NCBI GenBank assembly: GCA_049966775.1
Contig: JBMFTZ010000021.1
Location: forward strand, 1-15,899
Source of the DNA: JAKAWW01 sp049966775
Lineage (GTDB): Archaea; Micrarchaeota; Micrarchaeia; Micrarchaeales; Micrarchaeaceae
Direction: 5' to 3'
DNA length: 15,899 bases
Part shown: in pieces, positions 1 to 6,261 of the stretch
Numbering within the stretch: the first letter of the stretch is position 1
Layout: each line of letters begins with the position of its first letter
Made by a program: the position numbers and the translations under genes
Notes under the pieces: model-generated
The model's input: only the letters and a program-made list of their open reading frames with translations
Database searches by the model: none
What the model was told of the DNA's origin: nothing

Positions 1-54
1 GTAGGGATTGTATTTAACGACGAAGGAAAGATTTATAATTTGTCAGGTTCCTAA
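1..54 (+). CDS. Possible 3' end of an upstream gene (partial)
   Basis: Frame 1 is open from the window edge to a TAA at 52-54 and would encode the tail VGIVFNDEGKIYNLSGS. The composition looks protein-like, but 17 codons are too few to assign a family and chance cannot be excluded. If real, its last codons contain the TATA-like box that appears to serve the next gene, so the two genes would be packed with a 14-base gap. Confidence 0.3.
   Translation, partial: VGIVFNDEGKIYNLSGS
32..40 (+). promoter_or_regulatory. TATA-like box before the prepilin peptidase gene
   Basis: TTTATAATT is centred about 33 bases upstream of the ATG at 69, a distance that suits a short-leader archaeal transcript. 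The same nine bases occur at 13221-13229 before the carbamoyltransferase gene. No Shine-Dalgarno sequence is visible between the box and the ATG. Confidence 0.4.
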
Positions 55-68
55 ACTTCCTAGATTTT

Positions 69-1025
69 ATGATAAAGCACGCATATAAAAGCATAAGACC
101 GGAAGTATTAGCGTTCCTTGCAAAAAGTGATGTGTTGGATATTGAAATCATAAGAATGGCAAGTGTGCTTGCCATAGCTTTGATATATATGCTCTTCGAC
201 CTTTTCAACAAGAGGAACGTACCAGACATATTTGCATATGCCACGCTGGCCTACGGCCTTGCCCTGACGCTCCTCTATATGGGCGTGCTTTCCCTCGCCA
301 GCATAGCCATCGCCGCGCTGGTGTTGGGCTTTGGATACCTCATATACAAAGCGGGGCAGATAGGCGCTGCAGATATAATTGAGTTTGCGGCTCTCTCCCT
401 TGTAATGCCAATACAGCCCGTCCCGTGGCTTACAAGCCTTGACCAGCTGGGGCTGCCTTTCATACTTTCAGTGCTTATCGGCGCGGGCGTAGCTGCGCTG
501 ATAATAGCGCCTATATACTACCTGCTTCTATCAAAAAGCAGGAGCAAAAGGAGCATCATACGCAGCGTCGATGCGAAATCCACGTTGAAATCGCTGATAA
601 TTCTAGCGGCCTACGTGGCGTTCATGGTTTTCGCAAAGCTTGTAATGGGTATCGACATATACGCGCTGGCAATACTTCTTGTTTTGGCTGTTTTCTCCTC
701 GCTAATAGTGCTGTTCGAGTCGGCAATAGCGTCAGCAATGATAAAATACGTTCGCGTTGGCGACTTTGAAGAAGGTGACATAATCGCGCTTAACTTCATG
801 GATCCGAAAAAGGTGGCCCGAATAAAGGCCAGGATAAAGGGCATGGACAGGCTCGTGACCAGAAAGCTTATAAAAGAGCTAAAGTCGAAGCACATCAGTG
901 ATAGGTTCCCTGTATATAAAAACGCAATGCCAATGGCGCTGCCAGTGTTCATTGGGGTGCTCCTCGCGCTTTCGGTTGGCGATATAATATTATTTATCTT
1001 CCCGCCAATCATGGCACCACTGTAG
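69..1025 (+). CDS. Archaeal A24 family prepilin/preflagellin peptidase (FlaK/EppA-like)
   Basis: Predicted membrane aspartyl protease that removes class III leader peptides from archaellins and archaeal pilins. The 318-residue product has about seven hydrophobic segments. The two expected catalytic aspartates are seen: D44 in DLFNKRNVPD (family form D-x-x-x-R-x-x-P) and D102 in IGAAD (family form GxGD, here with Ala before Asp, a variant I recall from archaeal members). Their 58-residue spacing is close to that of FlaK. The loop with FEEGD near residue 237 and the final segment PVFIGVLLALSVGDIILFI resemble the archaeal C-terminal extension of this family. The ATG at 69 follows a TATA-like box. 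A likely substrate, the class III pilin-like protein at 14704-15762, lies in the same window, and the next gene downstream (MBF1-like) has no obvious link. Family assignment is firm; whether it serves pili, archaella or both cannot be told. Confidence 0.85.
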   Translation: MIKHAYKSIRPEVLAFLAKSDVLDIEIIRMASVLAIALIYMLFDLFNKRNVPDIFAYATLAYGLALTLLYMGVLSLASIAIAALVLGFGYLIYKAGQIGAADIIEFAALSLVMPIQPVPWLTSLDQLGLPFILSVLIGAGVAALIIAPIYYLLLSKSRSKRSIIRSVDAKSTLKSLIILAAYVAFMVFAKLVMGIDIYALAILLVLAVFSSLIVLFESAIASAMIKYVRVGDFEEGDIIALNFMDPKKVARIKARIKGMDRLVTRKLIKELKSKHISDRFPVYKNAMPMALPVFIGVLLALSVGDIILFIFPPIMAPL

Positions 1026-1053
1026 CTAAATATTTTGTCAAAGCCATAATAAA

Positions 1054-1059
1054 AGGTGG
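1054..1059 (+). promoter_or_regulatory. Ribosome binding site of the MBF1-like gene
   Basis: AGGTGG ends four bases before the ATG at 1064 and matches the archaeal anti-Shine-Dalgarno core. It is one of the few clear ribosome binding sites in this window and fits a gene only 38 bases downstream of another that is read internally on a shared transcript. A weak AT-rich TATA-like stretch, AAATATTTT at 1027-1035, lies in the same gap. Confidence 0.5.
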
Positions 1060-1063
1060 AAGG

Positions 1064-1516
1064 ATGGAAGAATGCGAGCTGTGCGGTAGGAAGATAGAGC
1101 ACGCATATGTGATAGAGGTGGAAGGCGTCGAATTGCGTGTCTGCGCGTCATGCGCCGCAGGGAAGCACATAATCAGCGAGCCAAAGGATTCGGGGCGCCC
1201 TGCGCCAGGGCGGAAATCACAGGAAGTGCATAGGGGCATCGATGACTATGAGCTGGTCGAAAACTACGGTGCAGTAATACGCGCAGCAAGAGAGTCCATG
1301 AAGCTGCCGTTGAAGGTCCTTGCCGAAATGCTCAACGAAAAGGAAACGCTGCTTCTGCGCATAGAGGAGCAGAAGACACTGCCTTCAGCAGAGCTGGTTA
1401 AAAAGCTTGAAAAAGCGCTTAACATAAAGCTCTATGCCGAGCAGAAGGCAGATGCAGGATCGCACGCGCAAAGCCATGGCAGCGAGGCGAGCATGGGCGA
1501 ATTCCTAGAAAGGTAA
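1064..1516 (+). CDS. MBF1-like transcription factor (zinc ribbon plus HTH)
   Basis: Probable archaeal multiprotein bridging factor 1, a DNA-binding helix-turn-helix protein thought to act with the basal transcription machinery or translation. The 150-residue product has an N-terminal zinc ribbon with C4/C7 (CELC) and C27/C30 (CASC). A linker rich in Gly, Pro and Lys follows (about 40-60), then an Xre/Cro-type HTH from about residue 66 to 124 (YGAVIRAARESMKLPLKVLA ... PSAELVKKLEKALNIKL), which is the domain order of archaeal MBF1. The tail (128-150) is polar, with Ala, Ser and His, and has no recognised motif. The ATG is preceded by AGGTGG. The gene sits 38 bases after the peptidase and 30 bases before FEN1 on the same strand, so co-transcription with FEN1 is likely. 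Other zinc-ribbon HTH regulators are possible but less likely. Confidence 0.85.
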   Translation: MEECELCGRKIEHAYVIEVEGVELRVCASCAAGKHIISEPKDSGRPAPGRKSQEVHRGIDDYELVENYGAVIRAARESMKLPLKVLAEMLNEKETLLLRIEEQKTLPSAELVKKLEKALNIKLYAEQKADAGSHAQSHGSEASMGEFLER

Positions 1517-1546
1517 TCGCCATTTGGCAAAGTGGTAGTGGTAAGA

Positions 1547-2596
1547 GTGGCCGTTGACTTAAGCAAGCTTGTGTCGAAGAGGAAGCTTCTTCTCGAAGAG
1601 CTCAGCGGCAGGGTTGTTGCGATAGATGCGTACAACTTCCTCTACCAGTTCCTTGCAATAATAAGGCAGCCTGACGGAACCCCGCTTGTCGATGCGCACG
1701 GTGCTGTCACAAGCCATCTCTCGGGCATATTCTTTAGGAGCATAGACATGCTTGCAAAAGGCATTAAGCCGATATACGTGTTCGACGGCATACCATCAAT
1801 GCTAAAGCAGAAAACCATAGAAGCCAGGATGAACAGGCGCAATGAAGCGTACAGGGAGTGGCAAGCGGCAAAGGAAGCAGGTCACGTTGAAGAAGCCCGC
1901 GCCCACGCCATGGCCAGCACAAGAGTGACAAAGGACATCGTAAAAAGCTCGAAGGAGCTGCTCGACCTGATGGGCATAGGTTATGTTGATGCGCCAAGCG
2001 AAGGCGAAGCGCAAGCCAGCTACATGTGCAAGCAGGGCTTTGTATATGCGACTGCAAGCCAGGATTATGACACACTGCTTTTCGGCTCGCCCATGGTGGT
2101 AAGGAATCTTACATTTAGCGGGCGTAGGAAGCTGCCTGGCAAGAACATATACATAAACGTTGAGCCGGAGCTTGTAAGCCTTAAAGACACGCTGAGTGGT
2201 CTGGGGCTCACGCACCGCCAGCTAATCTGGGTGGGTATATTGCTGGGCACTGATTTCAACGAGGGCATAAGCGGCGTAGGCCCAAAGACTGCAATAAAGC
2301 TGGTCAAGGAAGTGGGTAGCGTGCAAGAACTCAAGGAGAAGGTGCGCGCAAAATACCAGCAGGATTTCGATGTTGCACCCGAGGATGTTGAAGCGCTGTT
2401 TATGAAGCCCGAAGTAAAAGAGATCTCAAGTGAAGAGATGCAAGGCATGGCATCAAAAGTTCCAAGCGTGAGCGATCTCATAAGGTTCATGTGCGATGAG
2501 CACGGCTTTTCTAGGGAAAGGATAGAAAAATATGCGGGCATGCTCAAGCAGAGCGAGGCAGCGCTGAGGCAGAAAAGCATAAGAAAGTGGTTTTAG
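1547..2596 (+). CDS. fen: Flap endonuclease 1 (FEN1)
   Basis: Structure-specific 5' nuclease that removes 5' flaps during Okazaki fragment maturation and long-patch base excision repair, working with PCNA and ligase. The frame is open from a GTG at 1532, but the GTG at 1547 gives MAVDLSKLV, matching the family N-terminus MGVDIGDLV. It also places the metal-binding acids at D27, D80, E152, E154, D173, D175 and D236, the same numbers as in Pyrococcus furiosus FEN1. The XPG N region (about 1-100), XPG I region (EGEAQA at 152-157) and helix-hairpin-helix (GISGVGPKTAIKLV, about 240-253) are in order. The last eight residues, QKSIRKWF, form a PCNA-interacting (PIP) box. With this start the protein has 349 residues, normal for the family. 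It is probably co-transcribed with the MBF1-like gene. Nothing suggests inactivation. Confidence 0.96.
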   Translation: MAVDLSKLVSKRKLLLEELSGRVVAIDAYNFLYQFLAIIRQPDGTPLVDAHGAVTSHLSGIFFRSIDMLAKGIKPIYVFDGIPSMLKQKTIEARMNRRNEAYREWQAAKEAGHVEEARAHAMASTRVTKDIVKSSKELLDLMGIGYVDAPSEGEAQASYMCKQGFVYATASQDYDTLLFGSPMVVRNLTFSGRRKLPGKNIYINVEPELVSLKDTLSGLGLTHRQLIWVGILLGTDFNEGISGVGPKTAIKLVKEVGSVQELKEKVRAKYQQDFDVAPEDVEALFMKPEVKEISSEEMQGMASKVPSVSDLIRFMCDEHGFSRERIEKYAGMLKQSEAALRQKSIRKWF

Positions 2597-2636
2597 GGCA
2601 CCAGTGTATATTTTGATATAAAGCCCAAACCATCAC

Positions 2637-2650
2637 TTTTATATTTTATA
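2637..2650 (+). promoter_or_regulatory. TATA box of the Hsp20-like gene
   Basis: TTTTATATTTTATA is centred about 30 bases before the ATG at 2674. That supports the ATG at 2674 rather than the GTG at 2662 as the start, with a leaderless or near-leaderless transcript. It lies in the 65-77 base gap after FEN1, so the chaperone gene appears to have its own promoter. Confidence 0.55.
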
Positions 2651-2673
2651 GGCACTATAATGTGTTGATCAAA

Positions 2674-3183
2674 ATGGCGAAAAAAGGCGACCAAAAGAGC
2701 GGTGTAAACTATAACGACATGAACCGGTTCAATAAGTACTTGAACAAGATAATAAACGACATCATGCTCAAAAACCTCGACATAAAAAGCGCCTTGGAGG
2801 ATACACCATTCCAGAACGGCATAAGCATAAAATTTGACGAGAGCGGCATGCCTATAATAGAAGGAATAAGCAACATGATGCTGCAGAACCAAATGGACAG
2901 GCGCACCGATGAGATGCTGGTCGATGTGGTAGAAAAAAGCGATAACATAATAATTGACGCCGAGCTGCGGGGCGTGGGTGCGAGTGACGTAAAGATAGAG
3001 ACAACATCAACAAGCGTCCGCATAACTGCCTCAACCCTTGATAGGCACTACGACAATCGGATTAGCCTGCCCTGCAGTGTCGATCCCGAATCAGGCAAAG
3101 CGGTTTTCAACAACGGCATACTAGAAGTCACGCTCAACAAGTCACCAGGCGCGCAGGGTGTGCCCGTAAAGATAAGCAAGTAG
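2674..3183 (+). CDS. Hsp20/alpha-crystallin family small heat shock protein
   Basis: Predicted ATP-independent cytoplasmic chaperone that holds unfolding proteins. From the ATG at 2674 it has 169 residues (173 from an upstream in-frame GTG at 2662). The N-terminal part is charged and helical, followed by NGISIKFDESGMPIIEG, which resembles the archaeal Hsp20 segment usually written GFSxRIGPDGKPxIxEFGN. The alpha-crystallin beta sandwich spans roughly 80-158, with the diagnostic FNNGILEVTLNK near 145-156. The tail VPVKISK may act as the C-terminal anchoring motif (I/V-x-I/V). The gene has a strong TATA box and stands alone between FEN1 and a small basic ORF. Assignment rests on the crystallin motif and overall layout; the N-terminal half is less conserved, so client range cannot be inferred. 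Confidence 0.85.
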   Translation: MAKKGDQKSGVNYNDMNRFNKYLNKIINDIMLKNLDIKSALEDTPFQNGISIKFDESGMPIIEGISNMMLQNQMDRRTDEMLVDVVEKSDNIIIDAELRGVGASDVKIETTSTSVRITASTLDRHYDNRISLPCSVDPESGKAVFNNGILEVTLNKSPGAQGVPVKISK

Positions 3184-3196
3184 AAATAAATAAGTC

Positions 3197-3204
3197 AAAT
3201 ATAC
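3197..3204 (+). promoter_or_regulatory. TATA-like box before the small basic ORF
   Basis: AAATATAC is centred 25 bases upstream of the ATG at 3225, the spacing expected for a leaderless archaeal transcript. GGTG at 3216-3219 could also act as a short ribosome binding site. The box is the main reason to take the 39-codon ORF seriously. Confidence 0.4.
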
Positions 3205-3224
3205 ACACTATAAGCGGTGTTTGA

Positions 3225-3344
3225 ATGCAGATTTCTATACCAAAATCCAACAAGAGGATAGGAAAAGCCTACAGAAGGCAAAAGCTGTCAAGGCTAAAGA
3301 GAATCCATCGGAAGGCCCTTAAGGCGCAGCGCAGGAAGCGCTAG
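3225..3344 (+). CDS. Small highly basic protein, 39 residues, unrecognised
   Basis: ATG at 3225 to TAG at 3342-3344 encodes MQISIPKSNKRIGKAYRRQK followed by a further 19 residues ending in AQRRKR. Seventeen of 39 residues are Lys or Arg, and there is no acidic residue at all. A TATA-like box lies 25 bases upstream. Such composition is typical of tiny ribosomal proteins of the L41e/L39e kind or other RNA-binding peptides, but I cannot match it to a named family. The IS110 transposase remnant begins right after its stop codon in a different frame, so the ORF may once have had a longer 3' context. It could also be a chance ORF; promoter spacing and strong composition bias argue for a real gene. 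Confidence 0.5.
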   Translation: MQISIPKSNKRIGKAYRRQKLSRLKRIHRKALKAQRRKR

Positions 3345-3345
3345 C

Positions 3346-3675
3346 ATTGCCTCTCATAGAATCCCTTCAGAAGAAAATATCTTCGCATACACCGGACTAG
3401 TGCCGAGAACATACCAATCAGGTAATAAAGAATGGAAAGGCCACATAACAAAATGCAACGACTTTCTCAAATGGACACTGGTTGAATGCGTGGGGATACA
3501 CATAATGAACTCCACAGATTCTCCCATAACAGAGGCCTATGAACGCATACGAGAGAGAAGAGGAAACAAAAAGGCAAAGATTGCGGCAGCAAGACACATG
3601 TTAAGAGCAATCTATTATATGCTCAAACGGAATCAGGACTTTGATTCCTATTTGAGGGACAGGAGGATGCGTTGA
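3346..3675 (+). pseudogene. IS110/IS116/IS902 family transposase, C-terminal remnant
   Basis: Reading through without a start, the frame gives IPSEENIFAYTGLVPRTYQS near its beginning, then GHITKCNDFLKWTLVEC, and later ITEAYERIRERRGNKKAKIA and RHMLRAIYYMLKRN. This is the Tnp_20 half of IS110-type transposases, including the conserved Tyr-Gln-Ser-Gly whose serine is the proposed nucleophile. The N-terminal DEDD (RuvC-like) half is absent: upstream lie only the 39-codon ORF and a TAA at 3295 in this frame. The fragment ends at a TGA at 3673-3675. It cannot be an active element. I see no terminal inverted repeats, which the IS110 group proper usually lacks. The first in-frame alternative start is a GTG at 3400, which would give a meaningless 91-residue piece. 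Confidence 0.85.
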
Positions 3676-3684
3676 CCCCTACAT

Positions 3685-3697
3685 GCTGCAATGCAGC
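3685..3697. other. Small hairpin after the IS110 remnant
   Basis: GCTGC (3685-3689) pairs with GCAGC (3693-3697) around an AAT loop, ten bases after the remnant's stop codon. It has no following T run. It may be part of the old element's right end or simply chance. Confidence 0.25.
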
Positions 3698-3750
3698 GCT
3701 CTTTAGATTAACGCTCTCCTGCCTTAATGGAAGTCAGTATATCGCACTGC

Positions 3751-3804
3751 GATGAATAGTAGATCATTATGAATTATGAATAGAAGTTTTAAAAAGATGA
3801 ATAG
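3751..3804 (+). repeat. Three ATGAATAG repeats in the gene-free stretch 3676-3892
   Basis: ATGAATAG occurs at 3752-3759, 3776-3783 and 3797-3804, start-to-start spacing 24 and 21 bases. The first and third copies extend to the ten-base GATGAATAGT. The middle copy is preceded by a tandem ATTATGA ATTATGA (3766-3779). Nothing else is seen in this AT-rich stretch of about 217 bases between the IS110 remnant and the convergent transglutaminase-like gene: no ORF of note, no tRNA, no clear terminator. Confidence 0.4.
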
Positions 3805-3892
3805 TGATAAATGATTACAACCCAACGATATCTGGCCTATTGAGGTTTGAGTATTAGGTCGGAGAAATCAATATAGTATGTAGGGGAAGAGG

Positions 3893-4465
3893 TCACTTTA
3901 TGTCGTTGTAGTGCTGGTTGTTGAACTCATAAGCTGTTGAATCGTCGCTCTTTAGCAGCGAGCCGTACAGTGCCTCTTTGCTTGGAAACTCCCTTATGCC
4001 GCTCTTTACATCGAGCGCGTAATACACTCCTTTAAATTCAAAGTAGACAAATGCCGACATCTCATTGTCCATTTCTACAAGCACCTTCGTAGAAGGGTTG
4101 CCGAGCTGTAGCAAAAGGCTGCAAAGAAGTATGCTCTTATCCATCACGTCACCTACATGGAAATCAAGCGTCTCAGATGGCATCAGCCAGAACCTGACCG
4201 GCGGCACGATCTCTTCTATGTCGTTCCTAACAAACTCGAAGGCTTTCTTGGCCGCGCCGTAGAAGTCCTTTTCATATGTGTAATTAAGAAAGCCCGCCTT
4301 GAGCTCTTCCGCCTTTGCGGTCACGCGCTCGTCATTTGGCGTTACGAGCGTGGGCAGCTCCGCTACCGAAAGCTCTTCGTTCTCCTCTATTAGGTTCTTG
4401 TAGCGCAATATGATCGCAAGGTAAAGCTTGTTCAGCTCCTCAAGCCCCCCCTTTTCGCCCGCCAT
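3893..4465 (-). CDS. Transglutaminase-like fold protein lacking the catalytic cysteine
   Basis: The 190-residue product has a helical N-terminal part (about 1-85) and then a segment resembling the transglutaminase-like core: VRFWLMPSETLDFHVGDVMDK (90-110), SILLCSLLLQLGN (111-123) and YYALDV (148-153). Active family members read GDCxDKxxLLxxLL here, so the catalytic cysteine position is V107. The usual His-bearing strand reads MSAFVYFEF, with Ala (138) where His is expected, while the acidic D152 is kept. From the sequence it looks like a non-enzymatic member, perhaps a binding or scaffold protein. No signal peptide or membrane segment is visible, so it is probably cytoplasmic. The start ATG (4463-4465) has a TATA-like box about 33 bases upstream and faces polX across a 71-base divergent gap. 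Family call is moderate; function unknown. Confidence 0.6.
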   Translation of the reverse strand: MAGEKGGLEELNKLYLAIILRYKNLIEENEELSVAELPTLVTPNDERVTAKAEELKAGFLNYTYEKDFYGAAKKAFEFVRNDIEEIVPPVRFWLMPSETLDFHVGDVMDKSILLCSLLLQLGNPSTKVLVEMDNEMSAFVYFEFKGVYYALDVKSGIREFPSKEALYGSLLKSDDSTAYEFNNQHYNDIK

Positions 4466-4493
4466 TCCATCTAATTAGCTATTGAATGAGAAG

Positions 4494-4502
4494 TGATAAA
4501 AG
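4494..4502 (-). promoter_or_regulatory. TATA-like box for the transglutaminase-like gene
   Basis: Read on the minus strand this is CTTTTATCA, centred about 33 bases before the start codon at 4465. It lies inside the 71-base divergent gap and next to the plus-strand box at 4512-4521, so the two promoters nearly abut and could interfere or be co-regulated. Confidence 0.35.
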
Positions 4503-4511
4503 CTATTCGCT

Positions 4512-4521
4512 GCATATATAG
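4512..4521 (+). promoter_or_regulatory. TATA box for polX
   Basis: GCATATATAG is centred about 21 bases before the ATG at 4537. No Shine-Dalgarno sequence is present. An out-of-frame ATG at 4532 lies just before the chosen start. Confidence 0.45.
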
Positions 4522-4536
4522 AAATGGCAAGATGCG

Positions 4537-6258
4537 ATGTACAACAAGCTCATTGCTGACATATTCAACGAGATTGCAGCACTGCTGAGTGTGGATGAAA
4601 AAGTTTCCAAATTCGAGGTACGGGCATACCAGAAGGCGGCCTTGACTATAAGCACGCTTCAGGAGCCCATAGAGGACATCTATGCAAGCGGTGGCAAGGC
4701 GGCGCTCCAGAAGCTCCCTGGTATAGGGCCGACCCTTGCCGAGCGTATAATAGAGTACATAAAAACTGGCAGGATAGAAAAGTACGAGGCGCTCAAGAGA
4801 AAATACCCGGTAGACATAAAGGCGCTCACAAGCATTGAAGGCATTGGTGCGAAGAAAGCAGTAACACTCTACAAGCAGCTCGGCGTAAAAAACATCGACG
4901 ACCTCAAGAAAGCGGTAAGCGAGCACAGGATAAGCAAGTTGGAGGGCTTCGGTGAGAAGAGCGAGGATGTCATTGCCAAGGGCATAGGCATGCTCGAGCA
5001 GAGCAAGGGGCGCATGCTTCTTGGTGAAGTTCTGCCCATAGCAGAGGGCATAGTTGCCGGGCTGCTTAAAAGCGGGCTGGTATCAAACGCGGTGATCGCC
5101 GGGTCAACCCGCCGCATGCGTGAAACTGTCGGCGATATAGACATACTGGCGCTATCGAGCAAGCAGGAGCAGGTCATGGACCTGTTTACAAAAATGGACG
5201 GCGTATCGGAAGTGATATCGAAGGGCCCTACAAAAACAACAGTATGGCTAAAGATGGGGCTGAGCTGCGACCTGCGAGTCATAGAGCCCAAGAGCTTTAG
5301 CGCCGCGCTGCAGTACTTTACAGGCAGCAAGGACCATAATATAGAAGTAAGGAAGATAGCGATAAAGAAGGGATACAAGCTCAACGAGTACGGGCTATTC
5401 AAGGGCTCCGTGTCTGTGAACGTGAAAAGCGAGGCGGACATATACGCCAAGCTGGGCATGCAGTACATGCCCCCGGAGATGCGCGAGGACCGCGGCGAGG
5501 TGCAGCTTGCGCTAGAGCACAAAATTCCGAAGCTTGTGGAGCTTGCCGACCTTAAAGGGGATATGCATACCCATACTAAAGATACTGACGGCACTAACAC
5601 ACTCGAAGAGATGGTCTCGGCCGCAAGGGCCGCCGGTCTAGAATACATCGGGGTGACAAATCACACAAAGAGCCTGAAGGTGGCGCATGGCATGGATGAC
5701 AAGGGCTTTGAGGCGTTTTTCGAAAAGATAGACAGGCTCAACGACAGCTTGGAGGGCTTCAAGGCGCTGAAGGGCGCAGAAGTGGACATACTTAAAGACG
5801 GTTCCCTCGATCTTCAAGCCAAAACGCTCAGGAGCATGGACGTTGTGGTCGCTGGTGTGCACTCCAGCTTTTCGATGAGCGAAGAAGGGATGACGAAGCG
5901 CATAGTCAAGGCGCTCGATTCGGGCATGGTAAGCATATTGGCGCATCCAACGGGCAGGATGATATTTGAGCGGGAGCCCTACAAGGTGAACCTGGAGCAG
6001 GTGTTCGAGGCGGCGGAGCGTAATAATACGGTGCTTGAAGTAAACTCCCTGCCAAACAGGCTCGATCTTAGCGACACAAACATCATGCTTGCGTCGAAAT
6101 ACAAGGTGATGTTCGCGATAGACTCGGATGCGCACAACACCTCCCATTTTGAATTCCTGAGATATGGAGTTGGCACCGCGCGCAGGGGCTGGCTCACAAA
6201 GGACCGCGTGATCAATTCGATGAGCATTGAAAGGCTTTCTGCGACGCTGAAGAGATAG
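4537..6258 (+). CDS. polX: PolX family DNA polymerase with C-terminal PHP domain
   Basis: Predicted gap-filling repair polymerase with a PHP metallo-domain that in bacterial PolX gives 3'-5' exonuclease and AP-endonuclease activity. The 573-residue length is normal. Order: helical 8-kDa region (1-55); hairpins at LPGIGPTLAERI (60-71), IEGIGAKKAV (100-109) and LEGFGEKSEDVI (135-146); nucleotidyltransferase palm with GSTRRMRETVGDIDIL (189-204), catalytic D200 and D202, third acid D245 in CDLRVI. The PHP domain runs from about 340 to 573 with DMHTHTKDTDG (342-352), H376, E415, GVHSSF (440-445), LAHPTGR (468-474), EVNSLPNRLDL (501-511) and IDSDAH (528-533), so the metal cluster looks complete. 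Before H376 the sequence reads VTNHTKS, with Asn where I expect Asp (TDHS). The gene is monocistronic in appearance; its stop lies three bases from the stop of the convergent PolD large subunit gene. Confidence 0.95.
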   Translation: MYNKLIADIFNEIAALLSVDEKVSKFEVRAYQKAALTISTLQEPIEDIYASGGKAALQKLPGIGPTLAERIIEYIKTGRIEKYEALKRKYPVDIKALTSIEGIGAKKAVTLYKQLGVKNIDDLKKAVSEHRISKLEGFGEKSEDVIAKGIGMLEQSKGRMLLGEVLPIAEGIVAGLLKSGLVSNAVIAGSTRRMRETVGDIDILALSSKQEQVMDLFTKMDGVSEVISKGPTKTTVWLKMGLSCDLRVIEPKSFSAALQYFTGSKDHNIEVRKIAIKKGYKLNEYGLFKGSVSVNVKSEADIYAKLGMQYMPPEMREDRGEVQLALEHKIPKLVELADLKGDMHTHTKDTDGTNTLEEMVSAARAAGLEYIGVTNHTKSLKVAHGMDDKGFEAFFEKIDRLNDSLEGFKALKGAEVDILKDGSLDLQAKTLRSMDVVVAGVHSSFSMSEEGMTKRIVKALDSGMVSILAHPTGRMIFEREPYKVNLEQVFEAAERNNTVLEVNSLPNRLDLSDTNIMLASKYKVMFAIDSDAHNTSHFEFLRYGVGTARRGWLTKDRVINSMSIERLSATLKR

Positions 6259-6261
6259 TCG

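Noticed and set aside
3685..3697. Hairpin GCTGC-AAT-GCAGC as a terminator of the IS110 remnant
   Set aside because: No following T run, and archaeal termination does not need hairpins; kept only as a weak structural note.
4869..5648. 259-codon minus-strand ORF inside polX
   Set aside because: Antisense to a fully motif-supported gene, very rich in Ser and Leu as expected from antisense reading, with no promoter or family match.
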